From assembly GCF_021390495.1 (NCBI RefSeq), contig NZ_JAJEJP010000002.1, positions 2,294,001 through 2,358,000 of the forward strand: a DNA stretch of 64,000 bases, written 5' to 3'. The notes under the pieces are model-generated. The model saw only the letters and a list, made by a program, of their open reading frames with translations. It made no database searches and was not told the DNA's origin. The position numbers and the translations under genes were made by a program. Of this stretch, positions 1 through 8,667 are shown piece after piece. Every line of letters starts with the position of its first letter. The stretch's first letter is position 1. Source of the DNA: Paraburkholderia sp. ZP32-5. GTDB taxonomy: Bacteria; Pseudomonadota; Gammaproteobacteria; Burkholderiales; Burkholderiaceae.

Positions 1-1450
1 AAACAAACGGCGTGAAGAGCTTCGAGATATCGTCCAGATTCTCGAAGTCCCACAGCAGTGCGAGCGCGGCGTTCGCCTGCTGCGCGCCGATCACATCATC
101 GGCGTTCTTGTGGAACTTGACTTCGAAGTCCGCGCGAGTCATCGGATGCGTCGCAAAGCCCGGCACGTCGTCGACGCGCTTGCTATACGTCTTACCGTTG
201 TCCAGCGTCGCGGTGACCACGGTGACGTAATACTTGGGAAACAGCTTTGTAAGCTCGGGATCGGCGACGACGGTCGTGCGCTTCATCAACGCGAGCGCCT
301 TAGGATCGTGCAGTGCTTCCTGCCGGTAACTGTTCAAACCGATATCACCGTCCAGCATCGCCCGAACGGTGACATAGGGCAGGCTATGGTCCGCCGTCTC
401 ACTCGATGCGGGCGCCCACTTTTCCTTGTCCAACCCCGCGGTAAAGCGTCCCTGCTGCGACGTCCTGATTTCGATAGCTGTGATGCGACTCAAGTCGCCC
501 ACCTGCTTCGCAACGTCAATGCCGGCGATGATCGCCGTTTGCGTCAGAACCTGCGCGGGATAGAACTTCACGGCGCAGTCGCGGATCTTGAAGCGTTGGG
601 TCTTGTTGCCGAAGGCGGACGTATCCACCGTGAACGGGCCCGTCACCTGTTTGAATAGCCCAGCCTCGCCCTCGAATATCGGCGATGGTCCAGTGATGCC
701 GCCGCGCGCTAGTTCGGCCGCGAACACGCCGTTTCGGGTCGCGTCCGCATCGGCGAGCCCTTTCCAGTTCGACATCGTTTGCACTCGCGTCTGGTTCAGC
801 GCGATATGACCGTTGATGGCGATATTCACGGCCTGCGTCAATTGCGCGGGCGTCAGCTTCATCAGCTTGCCGCTCGCGAGAGCGGCGGCCGGCAAGCTGT
901 AGATCGGGTGGTCCCAACCGCGCGAACTCGCGGATGCACCGTCCATTAAGCGGCAATCGATCTCATAGGCGATCGCGATCGCCAGAATCACATCGCGGCC
1001 ATGCGCCTTCTGCGCTTCGCCTTGCGCGAGACATGCCGTCGCGTTGTCGCTCGGGTGTCCGATCTCTTTGCCCGCATAGACATCGTTGAGATCGTAATAG
1101 CGAATCGCGGCGCCGTTAGCGAATGCGGCCAATGCGGGCGAGGTTCGCGCCGACGTCCCCATTACGGTGGATGTCCCGTTACCGCCGGAATCAGCCAGCG
1201 CGACCTCGCGCGCAATTTCTACCGGGCGCTGTTTCAGCGCCGCCACGCCGCAGCCTAATGCGTCGGCGAGATGTGTTTTGACTGCTTCGATGGTTGCCGG
1301 ATCGAGATCGTCATACGTCAGCGAGTACGTGTAGTCGGCCAGACGCTCGGCAATGTTCTTCGTTTCTTCCGCTCGCAGCGCGGTCATTGGAAACCCCAGC
1401 CCGCTTGCGGCCAGAGTGGAAAGCATCGATACGAAACTCCTACGATTCAT
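1..1450 (-). CDS. MmgE/PrpD family protein with Tat-type signal (3' end cut by window)
   Basis: The reading frame is open from an ATG at 1450 to the window edge, about 483 residues, so the C-terminus is missing. Residues near 130-140 read GKEIGHPSDN, matching the HPSDN segment of the MmgE/PrpD (2-methylcitrate dehydratase, aconitate decarboxylase) fold. The family handles branched tricarboxylic acids, but the substrate here cannot be told. The N-terminus MNRRSFVSML followed by a hydrophobic Ala/Leu/Gly stretch and an Ala-rich cleavage region looks like a twin-arginine export signal, which is odd for a normally cytosolic family. It lies downstream of, and on the same strand as, the LysR gene at 1637-2515, separated by 186 bases with no other gene. 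Confidence 0.85.
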   Translation of the reverse strand, partial: MNRRSFVSMLSTLAASGLGFPMTALRAEETKNIAERLADYTYSLTYDDLDPATIEAVKTHLADALGCGVAALKQRPVEIAREVALADSGGNGTSTVMGTSARTSPALAAFANGAAIRYYDLNDVYAGKEIGHPSDNATACLAQGEAQKAHGRDVILAIAIAYEIDCRLMDGASASSRGWDHPIYSLPAAALASGKLMKLTPAQLTQAVNIAINGHIALNQTRVQTMSNWKGLADADATRNGVFAAELARGGITGPSPIFEGEAGLFKQVTGPFTVDTSAFGNKTQRFKIRDCAVKFYPAQVLTQTAIIAGIDVAKQVGDLSRITAIEIRTSQQGRFTAGLDKEKWAPASSETADHSLPYVTVRAMLDGDIGLNSYRQEALHDPKALALMKRTTVVADPELTKLFPKYYVTVVTATLDNGKTYSKRVDDVPGFATHPMTRADFEVKFHKNADDVIGAQQANAALALLWDFENLDDISKLFTPFV

Positions 1451-1636
1451 CGGTTGTCTCCGCCGTTCTTGTAGTTGAATTCACTGTTGAACGATGGTAT
1501 CGACAACCTCTTCGCGGAAAAACAATCGTAACCTTGCTTCAATACATAGATCTTCTATCTTCCGGGCGGGTCAATACGTGCCTTATTACACGTTACATAA
1601 CAAAGCGCTTACGTCTCTCCACTTACGTTTCCTCGC

Positions 1637-2515
1637 TTACGTTTCATTCCGCAATGCCTCATGCGCGGCCTTGATCAAACCAGCAATCAAGCGCATATGA
1701 GCGGAACTGCGTGGCCAGATCATGCCGAAACGCCGCTGTTCCACTTCGTCCGGCAGCGCGATCGAAGTGACCTTCAGGCGCTTCGTCAGCGGCGACGAAG
1801 TATCCGGAATGATCGACACGCCCAGCCGCCGCTCGACCATCATTGCAATCGCAACGAGAGAACTCAATTGGAATCGCTCGCGAGGCACGATGCCATGCTT
1901 GCGCAGATACAGGTTCGCCTGCTTCTCTCCACCAAGGGCGCTGCGGTAGCGAATCAACGGTTCGTTACGCAACAACTCATGCGGATCCCGCTCTCGCCAG
2001 GCAGTGGGGGCGAGTACCATCAAAGGCTCTTCGCGCAGTTGCTCCCATTCGAAATCCTTGGTCAGATCGAAAGAAGGATGCAGACAGACGGCCAGATCCA
2101 GTTCACCGCTTTCCACTGCCCGAAACAGGCGCACCGACGTATCGAAGTGAATCGACACATTGACGTTCGGGTATTGCACGGAGAACGACGCCATCATGTC
2201 CGGAATGATGCTGTGCAATGCGGTATTGATCGCGCCAACGCGAATTTCTCCCGCGGTTTGCTCCTGATTGACGTGAAGTTTCAAACCATCGATTTCCTGA
2301 AGGAGCGGCCGGCACCGCTCGATCAGCCGATAACCCGCTTCGGTAGGCCGCACCGTGCGTCCCGCTCGCGCGAGCAACCGGGTGCCGAGTTCCTTTTCGA
2401 GCGCGTGGATCTGCTGGGCCACGCCAGCCGGCGTGAGATCCAGACGGCGAGCGGCTTCGGCTATCGAACCGGTGTCGACCACCAGAAGGAAATGAGAGAG
2501 AAATTTGCTTTCCAT
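1637..2515 (-). CDS. LysR family transcriptional regulator
   Basis: This is a 292-residue protein of normal LysR length. The N-terminal winged helix-turn-helix spans about residues 1-60 (FLLVVDTGSIAEAARRLDLT, then QQIHALEKELG) and is followed by a periplasmic-binding-protein-like effector domain. It is divergent from the CitE-like/CoA-transferase operon across a 75-base gap holding an inverted repeat, so it most likely controls that operon and itself. The co-directional PrpD-like gene downstream may be a second target. The effector molecule is unknown; a tricarboxylic acid or its CoA ester is an inference from the neighbours. Confidence 0.9.
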   Translation of the reverse strand: MESKFLSHFLLVVDTGSIAEAARRLDLTPAGVAQQIHALEKELGTRLLARAGRTVRPTEAGYRLIERCRPLLQEIDGLKLHVNQEQTAGEIRVGAINTALHSIIPDMMASFSVQYPNVNVSIHFDTSVRLFRAVESGELDLAVCLHPSFDLTKDFEWEQLREEPLMVLAPTAWRERDPHELLRNEPLIRYRSALGGEKQANLYLRKHGIVPRERFQLSSLVAIAMMVERRLGVSIIPDTSSPLTKRLKVTSIALPDEVEQRRFGMIWPRSSAHMRLIAGLIKAAHEALRNET

Positions 2516-2527
2516 AGCCCCATAGAA

Positions 2528-2576
2528 ACTATCGATTGAATCTAGATTTTGTCAGTTTATTTTTCGATTCGATAGT
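2528..2576. promoter_or_regulatory. Candidate LysR operator between divergent genes
   Basis: ACTATCGATTGAATC (2528-2542) and GATTCGATAGT (2566-2576) form an imperfect inverted repeat in the 75-base gap between the LysR gene and the CitE-like gene. Size and position suit a LysR binding region. AT-rich sequence between the arms could hold both promoters. Confidence 0.5.
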
Positions 2577-2590
2577 CCCAGACTGGCTGC

Positions 2591-3487
2591 ATGAAAAGCA
2601 AACTCTTCGTTCCCGGGTCACGGCCCGAACTCTTTCCAAAGGCACTGGCGAGCCAGGCCGACGGACTTTCTTTCGACCTCGAAGACGCCGTTGCCCGGGA
2701 CGCCAAACCTCGGGCACGTGCGCACTTGCAGGAGCTTCTGCAAAGCGGCGCGACTCGTGAGTCAGGGAAAACCATCGTCGTGCGTGTCAATGCTTTCGAT
2801 ACGCCCTACTTCATCGACGACGTGCGCGCGGTGGTGCGAAATGGCGTGGACATGATCAATCTTCCCAAGCCGGATAGCCCCGAGCAGATACGCCAGGTAC
2901 TCGCCGAGATCACATCAGCCGAAGCAAGCAATCGGGTCGATCGCCCCATCAAACTGCTGCTCAATATCGAAACGCCGAGGGCGTTACGTATCGCTTACGA
3001 GCTGGCCAGCGCGGATCTTCGGGTCGCGGGCTTGCAACTGGGCATGGTCGATCTGTTCGAACCGAACGACATCGATCGAAGCAATAAGTCGATCGTGCAG
3101 CACGTAATGCTCGCGGTGAAGATGGCGGCCTCCGAAGCAGGCATATTCGCCTACGACTCGTCTTTCGCCGACATTCAGGATCCCGAGGGCTTTCGAGCCG
3201 AGGCAGCGTTTTCGCATGGCCTCGGCTACCTGGGCAAGAGTTGCATCCATCCGAGTCAGATTGCGCTTGCCAATGCAACATTCCGCCCGACCGACGCGCA
3301 GATTGCTCACGCGTTAAAAGTGGTCGAGGCCGCGGCGGTTGCGGAACGAAATGGCGTCGGCGCTTATAAGGTAGACGGCAAGATGGTCGATGTGCCCATC
3401 GTGATTCGCGCGCGCGCGATCGTCGCGGCCGCAAGTGCAAGCGGATTGCTGAACAACGATACGGTCGACGAGGAAGTCACCAAATGA
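2591..3487 (+). CDS. CitE/HpcH-HpaI-like acyl-CoA lyase
   Basis: The 298-residue protein opens with MKSKLFVPGSRPELFPKAL and has SFDLEDAV near residue 40, both hallmarks of the HpcH/HpaI aldolase - citrate lyase beta (CitE) family. The acidic metal-binding region lies around residues 150-160 (LGMVDLFEP). CitE-like proteins cleave or form beta-hydroxyacyl-CoA or malyl/citramalyl-CoA thioesters. The stop overlaps the start of the CoA-transferase gene by four bases, so the two are translationally coupled. The likely logic is CoA activation of a dicarboxylic or tricarboxylic acid followed by retro-aldol cleavage; the exact acid is unknown. Confidence 0.85.
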   Translation: MKSKLFVPGSRPELFPKALASQADGLSFDLEDAVARDAKPRARAHLQELLQSGATRESGKTIVVRVNAFDTPYFIDDVRAVVRNGVDMINLPKPDSPEQIRQVLAEITSAEASNRVDRPIKLLLNIETPRALRIAYELASADLRVAGLQLGMVDLFEPNDIDRSNKSIVQHVMLAVKMAASEAGIFAYDSSFADIQDPEGFRAEAAFSHGLGYLGKSCIHPSQIALANATFRPTDAQIAHALKVVEAAAVAERNGVGAYKVDGKMVDVPIVIRARAIVAAASASGLLNNDTVDEEVTK

Positions 3488-4695
3488 GCGGCCGCCAGCC
3501 TGAATCGGCCACGCTGCCCTGGCAGCGCAAAGGCCCCGAAGGTCCGCTCTCCGGGATTCGCGTGCTGGATCTGAGCGCGTATATCGCGGCGCCTTATGCA
3601 TGCACGTTACTGGGTGATCAAGGCGCGGAGGTCATCAAGATCGAGCCGCCCAAAGGGGACAACCTGCGGCACTATCCGTCCACGCTGGAGTCCGAAAGCC
3701 GGGCTTTTATGGGCATCAATCGCAGCAAGGTCAGCATCGTCCTCGATCTGAAACAGCCGGCGGACCTTGCAACGCTGTTGAACATCGTGCGAACCGCCGA
3801 TGTACTCGTCCATAACTTCCGTCCTAGCGTAGCGCCGCGTCTTGGCATCGGCTACGACGCCTTAGCCGAGTTGAATCCTCGTCTGATCTACTGCGCTATC
3901 TCGGGTTATGGCGAACAGGGTCCGCTCGCGGAAAAGGCCGGGTACGACCAGGTTCTGCAGACGATGACCGGTATGTGCCACTTCCAGGGCAAGTCGGGCG
4001 AGAAGCCGCAGATCATCTATGGCTCCGTCGTCGACTATTACGCCGCCGCGCTGCTGGCCGGCGGGGTCGCTTCGGCTCTCTATGAAAGAGAGCGCAGCGG
4101 TCGCGGTCAATACGTGGGTGTTTCTCTGCTACGCGCTGCCCTTACGATGCAATCGGCCCGTATGGTGTGGGTTGACGGCGAATCGCGTGACGTCGGTCGA
4201 GAGATGCGCTCGGGCGGCATAACCGGCATTCATCCGACCGGCAACGGCTATCTATACATCTCCGCGAACACGCCGCATTTCTGGACCTCGTTGTGCAACA
4301 AGGTCGGTTTGCCCGAATTGGCGGAGAACGAACGATATAACACGGTGCGCAAACGGGCATCGCATGAAAAAGAACTCGTTGCGCTGCTACGTGAAGCGCT
4401 AAAGGCGCGCTCGGCCGCGGAGTGGGAAGTATTGTTCGGCGAAGAAGTGCCCTGCTCCCGCGCGGCGACGCTGGAAGACATGTTCGATTCGCCACAGGTT
4501 CAGGCGGAGAACATGATCGCTGACTTTGAGCATTCGGTCGCCGGTCGTTATCGAGGATTCGCGCGAGCCATCAAGTTCGGTCGCACGCCCGGCCCACAGC
4601 CATTTTCCGCGCCGACGCTGGGCGAGCACTCAGAAACGGTTCGCGCCAACTTTACCGACGAAGTAGCCGCTGTCGAGCATCCCGGCAACACATAA
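3484..4695 (+). CDS. CaiB/BaiF family (class III) CoA-transferase
   Basis: This 403-residue protein shows the family III start (LSGIRVLDLSAYIAAPYACTL), an IKIEPP motif near residue 51, and the catalytic aspartate in KAGYDQVLQ (Asp155). Family members move CoA from a donor such as succinyl-CoA or acetyl-CoA onto an organic acid. It overlaps the CitE-like gene by four bases and is followed after 44 bases by the DapA-like gene, suggesting one operon. The partner lyase points to use of a hydroxy-dicarboxylic acid, but the substrate is inferred only. Confidence 0.88.
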   Translation: MSGRQPESATLPWQRKGPEGPLSGIRVLDLSAYIAAPYACTLLGDQGAEVIKIEPPKGDNLRHYPSTLESESRAFMGINRSKVSIVLDLKQPADLATLLNIVRTADVLVHNFRPSVAPRLGIGYDALAELNPRLIYCAISGYGEQGPLAEKAGYDQVLQTMTGMCHFQGKSGEKPQIIYGSVVDYYAAALLAGGVASALYERERSGRGQYVGVSLLRAALTMQSARMVWVDGESRDVGREMRSGGITGIHPTGNGYLYISANTPHFWTSLCNKVGLPELAENERYNTVRKRASHEKELVALLREALKARSAAEWEVLFGEEVPCSRAATLEDMFDSPQVQAENMIADFEHSVAGRYRGFARAIKFGRTPGPQPFSAPTLGEHSETVRANFTDEVAAVEHPGNT

Positions 4696-4739
4696 CGATG
4701 CTCCAGGTGGCATGCGGCTTTTCCACTGAGGAACTCCCG

Positions 4740-5681
4740 ATGAGCAACGCAGCACCGCGGCCGCACGGCGTCTATTCGCCGGTGGTGACGCCGTTCCATG
4801 CGAATCTGCAACCCGATTACGAGCGCTATGTACGCCACTGCCGCTGGCTGGTCGCGCAGGATGTCGGGCTCGCGGTGTTCGGCACCAACTCCGAAGGCAA
4901 TTCGCTGTCCGTCGGCGAGAAAAAGCACTTGCTGGATGCGTTGATCGACTCTGGCATCGCACTCGAACGATTGATGCCGGGCACTGGTTGCGCGGCACTC
5001 AGCGATTCGGTCGAGCTGACTCGCCACGCGCTGCAGCGCGGCTGCCATAACGTGTTGATGCTGCCGCCGTTTTACTACAAGGGCGTCAGTGACGAAGGAC
5101 TGTTTCGCAGCTACGCGGAGATCATCGAGCGGGTCGGTTCGACCGATCTGCGTATCTACCTGTATCACATTCCGCCGGTATCGCAGGTGCCGATCAGTCT
5201 CGCGCTGATCGAACGATTGCTACACGCGTATCCCGGCGTCATCGCCGGCATCAAGGATAGCTCCGGCGACTGGAACAATACTCGTGCGATGCTCGAACGT
5301 TTTCAGCCGCATGGATTCGATGTATTTGCCGGCAGCGAGAACTTTCTGCTCGCGACGCTGCGCGCGGGTGGCGTCGGCTGCATCACGGCGACGGGCAACG
5401 TCAATCCGGCACGTATCGTCGAGTTGTATCGCCACTGGCAGGACGCCGATGCCGATGCACGTCAGAAGGCACTCGATGCGACGCGCGCCGCGTTTGCGCG
5501 ATATCCGATGATCCCCGCATTGAAGGCGGCCATCGCGATCTATTCGAACGATTCGGGATGGGGCACGGTGCGCCCGCCGTTGGTCGAACTCAACGAGACC
5601 GACCGCGCGGCACTCGGCGACCTGCTGAACGCGTCGGGCTTCACGATGCCCGGCATCGAGCAGGTCGCGGCGACAGTCTGA
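4740..5681 (+). CDS. Dihydrodipicolinate synthase/N-acetylneuraminate lyase family protein
   Basis: The start at 4740 is chosen because GAGGAA sits 6-7 bases upstream and the protein then opens normally (MSNAAPRPHGVYSPVVTPF). The 313-residue TIM barrel keeps the Schiff-base lysine (AGIKDSSGD, Lys172) and the Tyr of YLYHIPP (Tyr142). The phosphate/carboxylate loop reads GTNSEG rather than GTTGE, so a catabolic aldolase or dehydratase acting on a keto-acid is likelier than lysine biosynthesis. Its stop abuts the stop of the IclR gene on the other strand. The IclR/MHS/AroQ neighbours suggest a sugar-acid or cyclic-polyol-acid pathway. Confidence 0.85.
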   Translation: MSNAAPRPHGVYSPVVTPFHANLQPDYERYVRHCRWLVAQDVGLAVFGTNSEGNSLSVGEKKHLLDALIDSGIALERLMPGTGCAALSDSVELTRHALQRGCHNVLMLPPFYYKGVSDEGLFRSYAEIIERVGSTDLRIYLYHIPPVSQVPISLALIERLLHAYPGVIAGIKDSSGDWNNTRAMLERFQPHGFDVFAGSENFLLATLRAGGVGCITATGNVNPARIVELYRHWQDADADARQKALDATRAAFARYPMIPALKAAIAIYSNDSGWGTVRPPLVELNETDRAALGDLLNASGFTMPGIEQVAATV

Positions 5682-6467
5682 TCATCCTTTACCGAGTGGC
5701 GGCCGGCCAGGAAACCCCGCCATATTGCTCAGTTGCGCCAGCTCGTTGGCCGCGTCGCGCAGCAGCACCGAGTACTCGTGAATCTTCTCGGCAGTCAGCC
5801 GCACACGTGGACCGGCCAGACTGATCACGCCGACGCAGCGCGAGCCGCTGACCACCGGCGTCGCCACCGCTGACATGCGCGGCGCAAACACCTCGTCGAT
5901 CATCGCGTAACCCCGTACGCGCGCTGCGTGCAGAAAACCCAGCAGCGCTTTCAGCGTCGTCGGCGCATTGGGGCCGAACTCATTCGGCTGCCCGAAACCC
6001 TGCTTCAACACGAGGGCGATTGCCTGTTCGTCGGTCATCGTCATCAGCCACGCGTGTCCGGTCGACGTGCATGAAAGCCGCGCCGCCTGACCCATGTCGG
6101 GATCGTAGCGAAAGCCGACGCGCTGTCCGTCCGCCTTACCCACCCAGATAATCGCCTCGCCGTCGACCAGCGATAGCCGCGCCAGCTCACCGGTCTGCGC
6201 GGCAACGCGTTCGATGATCGGTTGAGCGATATCCGCGATGCCGGTCAGGCTCAGGAATTCGAGCCCGTTCGACGTCATGCGCATGGTCAGAATGTAACGG
6301 CTGTGGTCGACCAGTTGCCTGACATACCCGCCTTCGACGAGTTCGTTGAGCACGCGGTGGCACGTGCTGCGCGGCAACGACAACGCGTCGGCAATGGCCA
6401 CGAGGCCCGCGCCCTCACCTTGCGACGCCAGGAAATCGAGAATCCTCAGGCCGGTTTTAAGCGACAT
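5682..6467 (-). CDS. IclR family transcriptional regulator
   Basis: The protein has 261 residues. The N-terminal helix-turn-helix (GLRILDFLASQGEGAGLVAI, then LPRSTCHRVLNELVEGGYV) spans residues 5-50, followed by the IclR ligand-binding domain with the usual TGHAWLMTM and GVISLAGP stretches. It is divergent from the MHS transporter gene. A perfect palindrome lies 29 bases upstream of the ATG, arguing for autoregulation. Probable targets are the transporter-AroQ unit and perhaps the convergent DapA-like gene. Confidence 0.9.
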   Translation of the reverse strand: MSLKTGLRILDFLASQGEGAGLVAIADALSLPRSTCHRVLNELVEGGYVRQLVDHSRYILTMRMTSNGLEFLSLTGIADIAQPIIERVAAQTGELARLSLVDGEAIIWVGKADGQRVGFRYDPDMGQAARLSCTSTGHAWLMTMTDEQAIALVLKQGFGQPNEFGPNAPTTLKALLGFLHAARVRGYAMIDEVFAPRMSAVATPVVSGSRCVGVISLAGPRVRLTAEKIHEYSVLLRDAANELAQLSNMAGFPGRPPLGKG

Positions 6468-6496
6468 TTCTCGTTGTTCTCACAATATAAAATGCA

Positions 6497-6511
6497 GTTC
6501 CGCTGCGGAAC
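6497..6511. promoter_or_regulatory. Candidate IclR operator (perfect palindrome)
   Basis: GTTCCGCTGCGGAAC is a perfect 7-base inverted repeat with one central base, placed between the divergent IclR and transporter genes, 29 bases from the IclR start. IclR-family regulators bind such short palindromes. Confidence 0.55.
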
Positions 6512-6543
6512 GCCCCTCCTTTACAGCGCAAACAATAGCACTT

Positions 6544-6568
6544 GTTCGTCGCCAGAAACGAACGTTTC
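6544..6568. promoter_or_regulatory. Overlapping inverted repeats upstream of the transporter
   Basis: GTTCGT...ACGAAC (6544-6563) overlaps GAAACGAACGTTTC (6555-6568), ending 24 bases before the transporter ATG at 6593. This could be a second regulator site on the transporter side, though its sequence differs from the 6497 palindrome. Confidence 0.35.
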
Positions 6569-6592
6569 AACATATCGAGAATTGGAGACAAC

Positions 6593-7936
6593 ATGTCATT
6601 TTTTGCTGACTCAGACCTCGCCGCTGAAGAGCAGTCGGCGCAGGCCCACTTGATGGCGCGTCGCGCGGTTGCAGGGGCAACCGTCGGTACGGCACTCGAA
6701 TGGTTCGACTTCGCGCTGTATGGCGTGGTCGCGGCCACGATCTTTCCTAAGCTGTTTTTCCCGTCGCTGGACCCGACCGCCTCGCTGCTCGCATCACTCG
6801 CGAGCTTTTGGGCCGGGCTCGCCGCGCGCCCGCTCGGCGCGGTGATCTGCGGGATGCTCGGCGACCGTTGGGGGCGCCGCAAGCTGATGCTGGTCACCGT
6901 ATCGGTGATGGGTGCGTCGTCGTTCCTGATGGGCTTGCTGCCCACCTACCACCAGGTTGGCATCCTCGCGCCGACGTTGCTGGTCTCGCTGCGGATCATC
7001 CAGGGTTTCGCGCTCGGCGGAGAATCGACGGGCGCGCAACTGATGGCGGTCGAACATGCGTCCGCCACGCGACGTGGATGGTATTCGGGCCTGCTCGGCA
7101 TCTGCTCGCCGCTCAGCCAGATTCTCGCCAATTTCGCGCTCTTCACGTTGGCCGCGCTGCTTTCGTCGGACGACTTCGATGCGTGGGGATGGCGAGTCCC
7201 GTTCCTCGCGAGCTTCGTGCTCGTGCTGCTGGGCATCTATATCCGCAGGAAGGTTAGCGAGACGCCGGCGTTCGAAGCGCTCGGCAAGAGCGGTGCGCGA
7301 ACCCGTGCGGCTAATCCGCTCGGTATCGTCTTCAAGTATCACTGGCGCACCGCGCTGCGTCTGACGCTGTTCTTTTGCGGACCGGCCGCGCTGTTCTATC
7401 TGATCGTGGTGTTCTCTCTCAGCTATCTGACGAAACATCTCGGCGTGCCGAAGCAGACGGGTTTCATGCTGTTGATGGTCGCCAATGTGTGCGCGATCGT
7501 CGGCGCGCTGGCGGGCGGCTATCTGAGCGATCGGATCGGACGCAAACGTGCGCTGATGCTCGGCTCGTTCTGCACGCTGATCTGCTGTCTGATCTATTTC
7601 CCGATTCTCAACCAGAACTCGATCGCGATGACGATGGCCGTGATGGGCGCGTTCCTCGGCTTCACACAGTTCCAGAGCGGCATCCAGCCGGTATGGTTCG
7701 CCGAGTCCTTTCCGACCGAGGCGCGCTACACCGGCTCCGCGCTGTCGTACTCGGGCGCCAATCTGCTCACCGGCGGCCCGATGCCGATCGTCGCCGTCGC
7801 GCTGCTCAATGCTTTTAACGGCTCCCCGTGGGCGATCGTAGCGGTCTGCGGCTCGCTGAATCTGCTGTCGTTCCTGATGATCGCGATATCCCGTGAAACT
7901 CGCGGCACGGCCCTGGAACGCTCTTCGACACATTGA
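6593..7936 (+). CDS. MFS transporter, metabolite:H+ symporter (MHS) type
   Basis: ATG 6593 is preferred to an in-frame upstream start because TTGGAGA precedes it. The 447-residue protein has about 12 membrane spans. Early on it carries GTALEWFDFALYG, then ARPLGAVICGMLGDRWGRRK, the MHS loop 2-3 signature found in ShiA-, KgtP- and ProP-like proteins. It should import an organic acid with protons across the inner membrane. Together with the AroQ-like gene four bases downstream, the cargo may be shikimate/quinate-like, but this rests on context only. Confidence 0.88.
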   Translation: MSFFADSDLAAEEQSAQAHLMARRAVAGATVGTALEWFDFALYGVVAATIFPKLFFPSLDPTASLLASLASFWAGLAARPLGAVICGMLGDRWGRRKLMLVTVSVMGASSFLMGLLPTYHQVGILAPTLLVSLRIIQGFALGGESTGAQLMAVEHASATRRGWYSGLLGICSPLSQILANFALFTLAALLSSDDFDAWGWRVPFLASFVLVLLGIYIRRKVSETPAFEALGKSGARTRAANPLGIVFKYHWRTALRLTLFFCGPAALFYLIVVFSLSYLTKHLGVPKQTGFMLLMVANVCAIVGALAGGYLSDRIGRKRALMLGSFCTLICCLIYFPILNQNSIAMTMAVMGAFLGFTQFQSGIQPVWFAESFPTEARYTGSALSYSGANLLTGGPMPIVAVALLNAFNGSPWAIVAVCGSLNLLSFLMIAISRETRGTALERSSTH

Positions 7937-7940
7937 AACC

Positions 7941-8387
7941 ATGACTCGCAAACTCTACATCCTCAACGGCTCCAACCTGAATATGCTGGGCGTCAGGGAG
8001 CCTCAGCTTTACGGCAGTACCACGCTGAAGGACATCGAACAGAACTGCCTGACGCTCGCCGATGCGCTGAAATTCGATTGCGTATTCCGCCAGACCAACA
8101 GCGAAAGCGAGTTGATCGACTGGATTCAGGAAGCGTTCCTGCAGGACGCCGCGCTGATCATCAATCCGGCTGGCTTTTCATTCGGTCGCATTCCGGTGCT
8201 CGACGCGGTCAAGCTCATTCGCCGGCCGGTCGTGGAGTTGCATATCACCAATATCCACAAGCGCTCGGAAGAATATCGGCACTCGACGATTTCGGTGGCG
8301 GCCACCGCGGTGATCTGCGGCGCGGGAGCGAACGGATATCTGCTCGCGATTCGTGCGATTGACGATTTGTGGGGCAGTCAGAGTTGA
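7941..8387 (+). CDS. AroQ-like protein (type II 3-dehydroquinate dehydratase family), active-site His replaced
   Basis: The 148-residue length is typical of type II dehydroquinase. With the start at 7941 the residues line up with the usual numbering: Arg19, Tyr24, Asn75, His101 and Arg113 are present. However, the NPAxYTH motif reads NPAGFSFG, so the His at position 81 is Phe81, and the first motif is LNGSNLN instead of LNGPNLN. The protein may be a catabolic paralogue with an altered substrate rather than the biosynthetic enzyme. Only four bases separate it from the transporter gene, so they share a transcript. Confidence 0.85.
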   Translation: MTRKLYILNGSNLNMLGVREPQLYGSTTLKDIEQNCLTLADALKFDCVFRQTNSESELIDWIQEAFLQDAALIINPAGFSFGRIPVLDAVKLIRRPVVELHITNIHKRSEEYRHSTISVAATAVICGAGANGYLLAIRAIDDLWGSQS

Positions 8388-8400
8388 GGCGGTAAAGCAC

Positions 8401-8426
8401 GCGCCGGACGTGGGTCGGTCCGGCGC
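8401..8426 (+). terminator. Candidate terminator after the AroQ-like gene
   Basis: GCGCCGGAC-N8-GTCCGGCGC is a perfect 9-bp GC-rich stem 13 bases after the stop codon. There is no T-run behind it, so termination may be weak. Confidence 0.45.
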
Positions 8427-8667
8427 CATTCCCGAAGTACGGCTCGGCGCCACGATCGCACCCAGCCCAACACAATCGAGCACGACCTCCAGAAACCCGA
8501 CGCAGCTCGAACATCCATCCCCCACCCGCCACCCAACAGCCCCGATACAGCGGGGCTTTCAGGCCTTCTGCAGCCGATTCAGGAAAGCGACATCACGTAA
8601 GGAATAAAACGTTTGCCAGGGCGTTCTGGAATTGTCTCGGAACTCAAATCGCCCCAAGGACACATTG

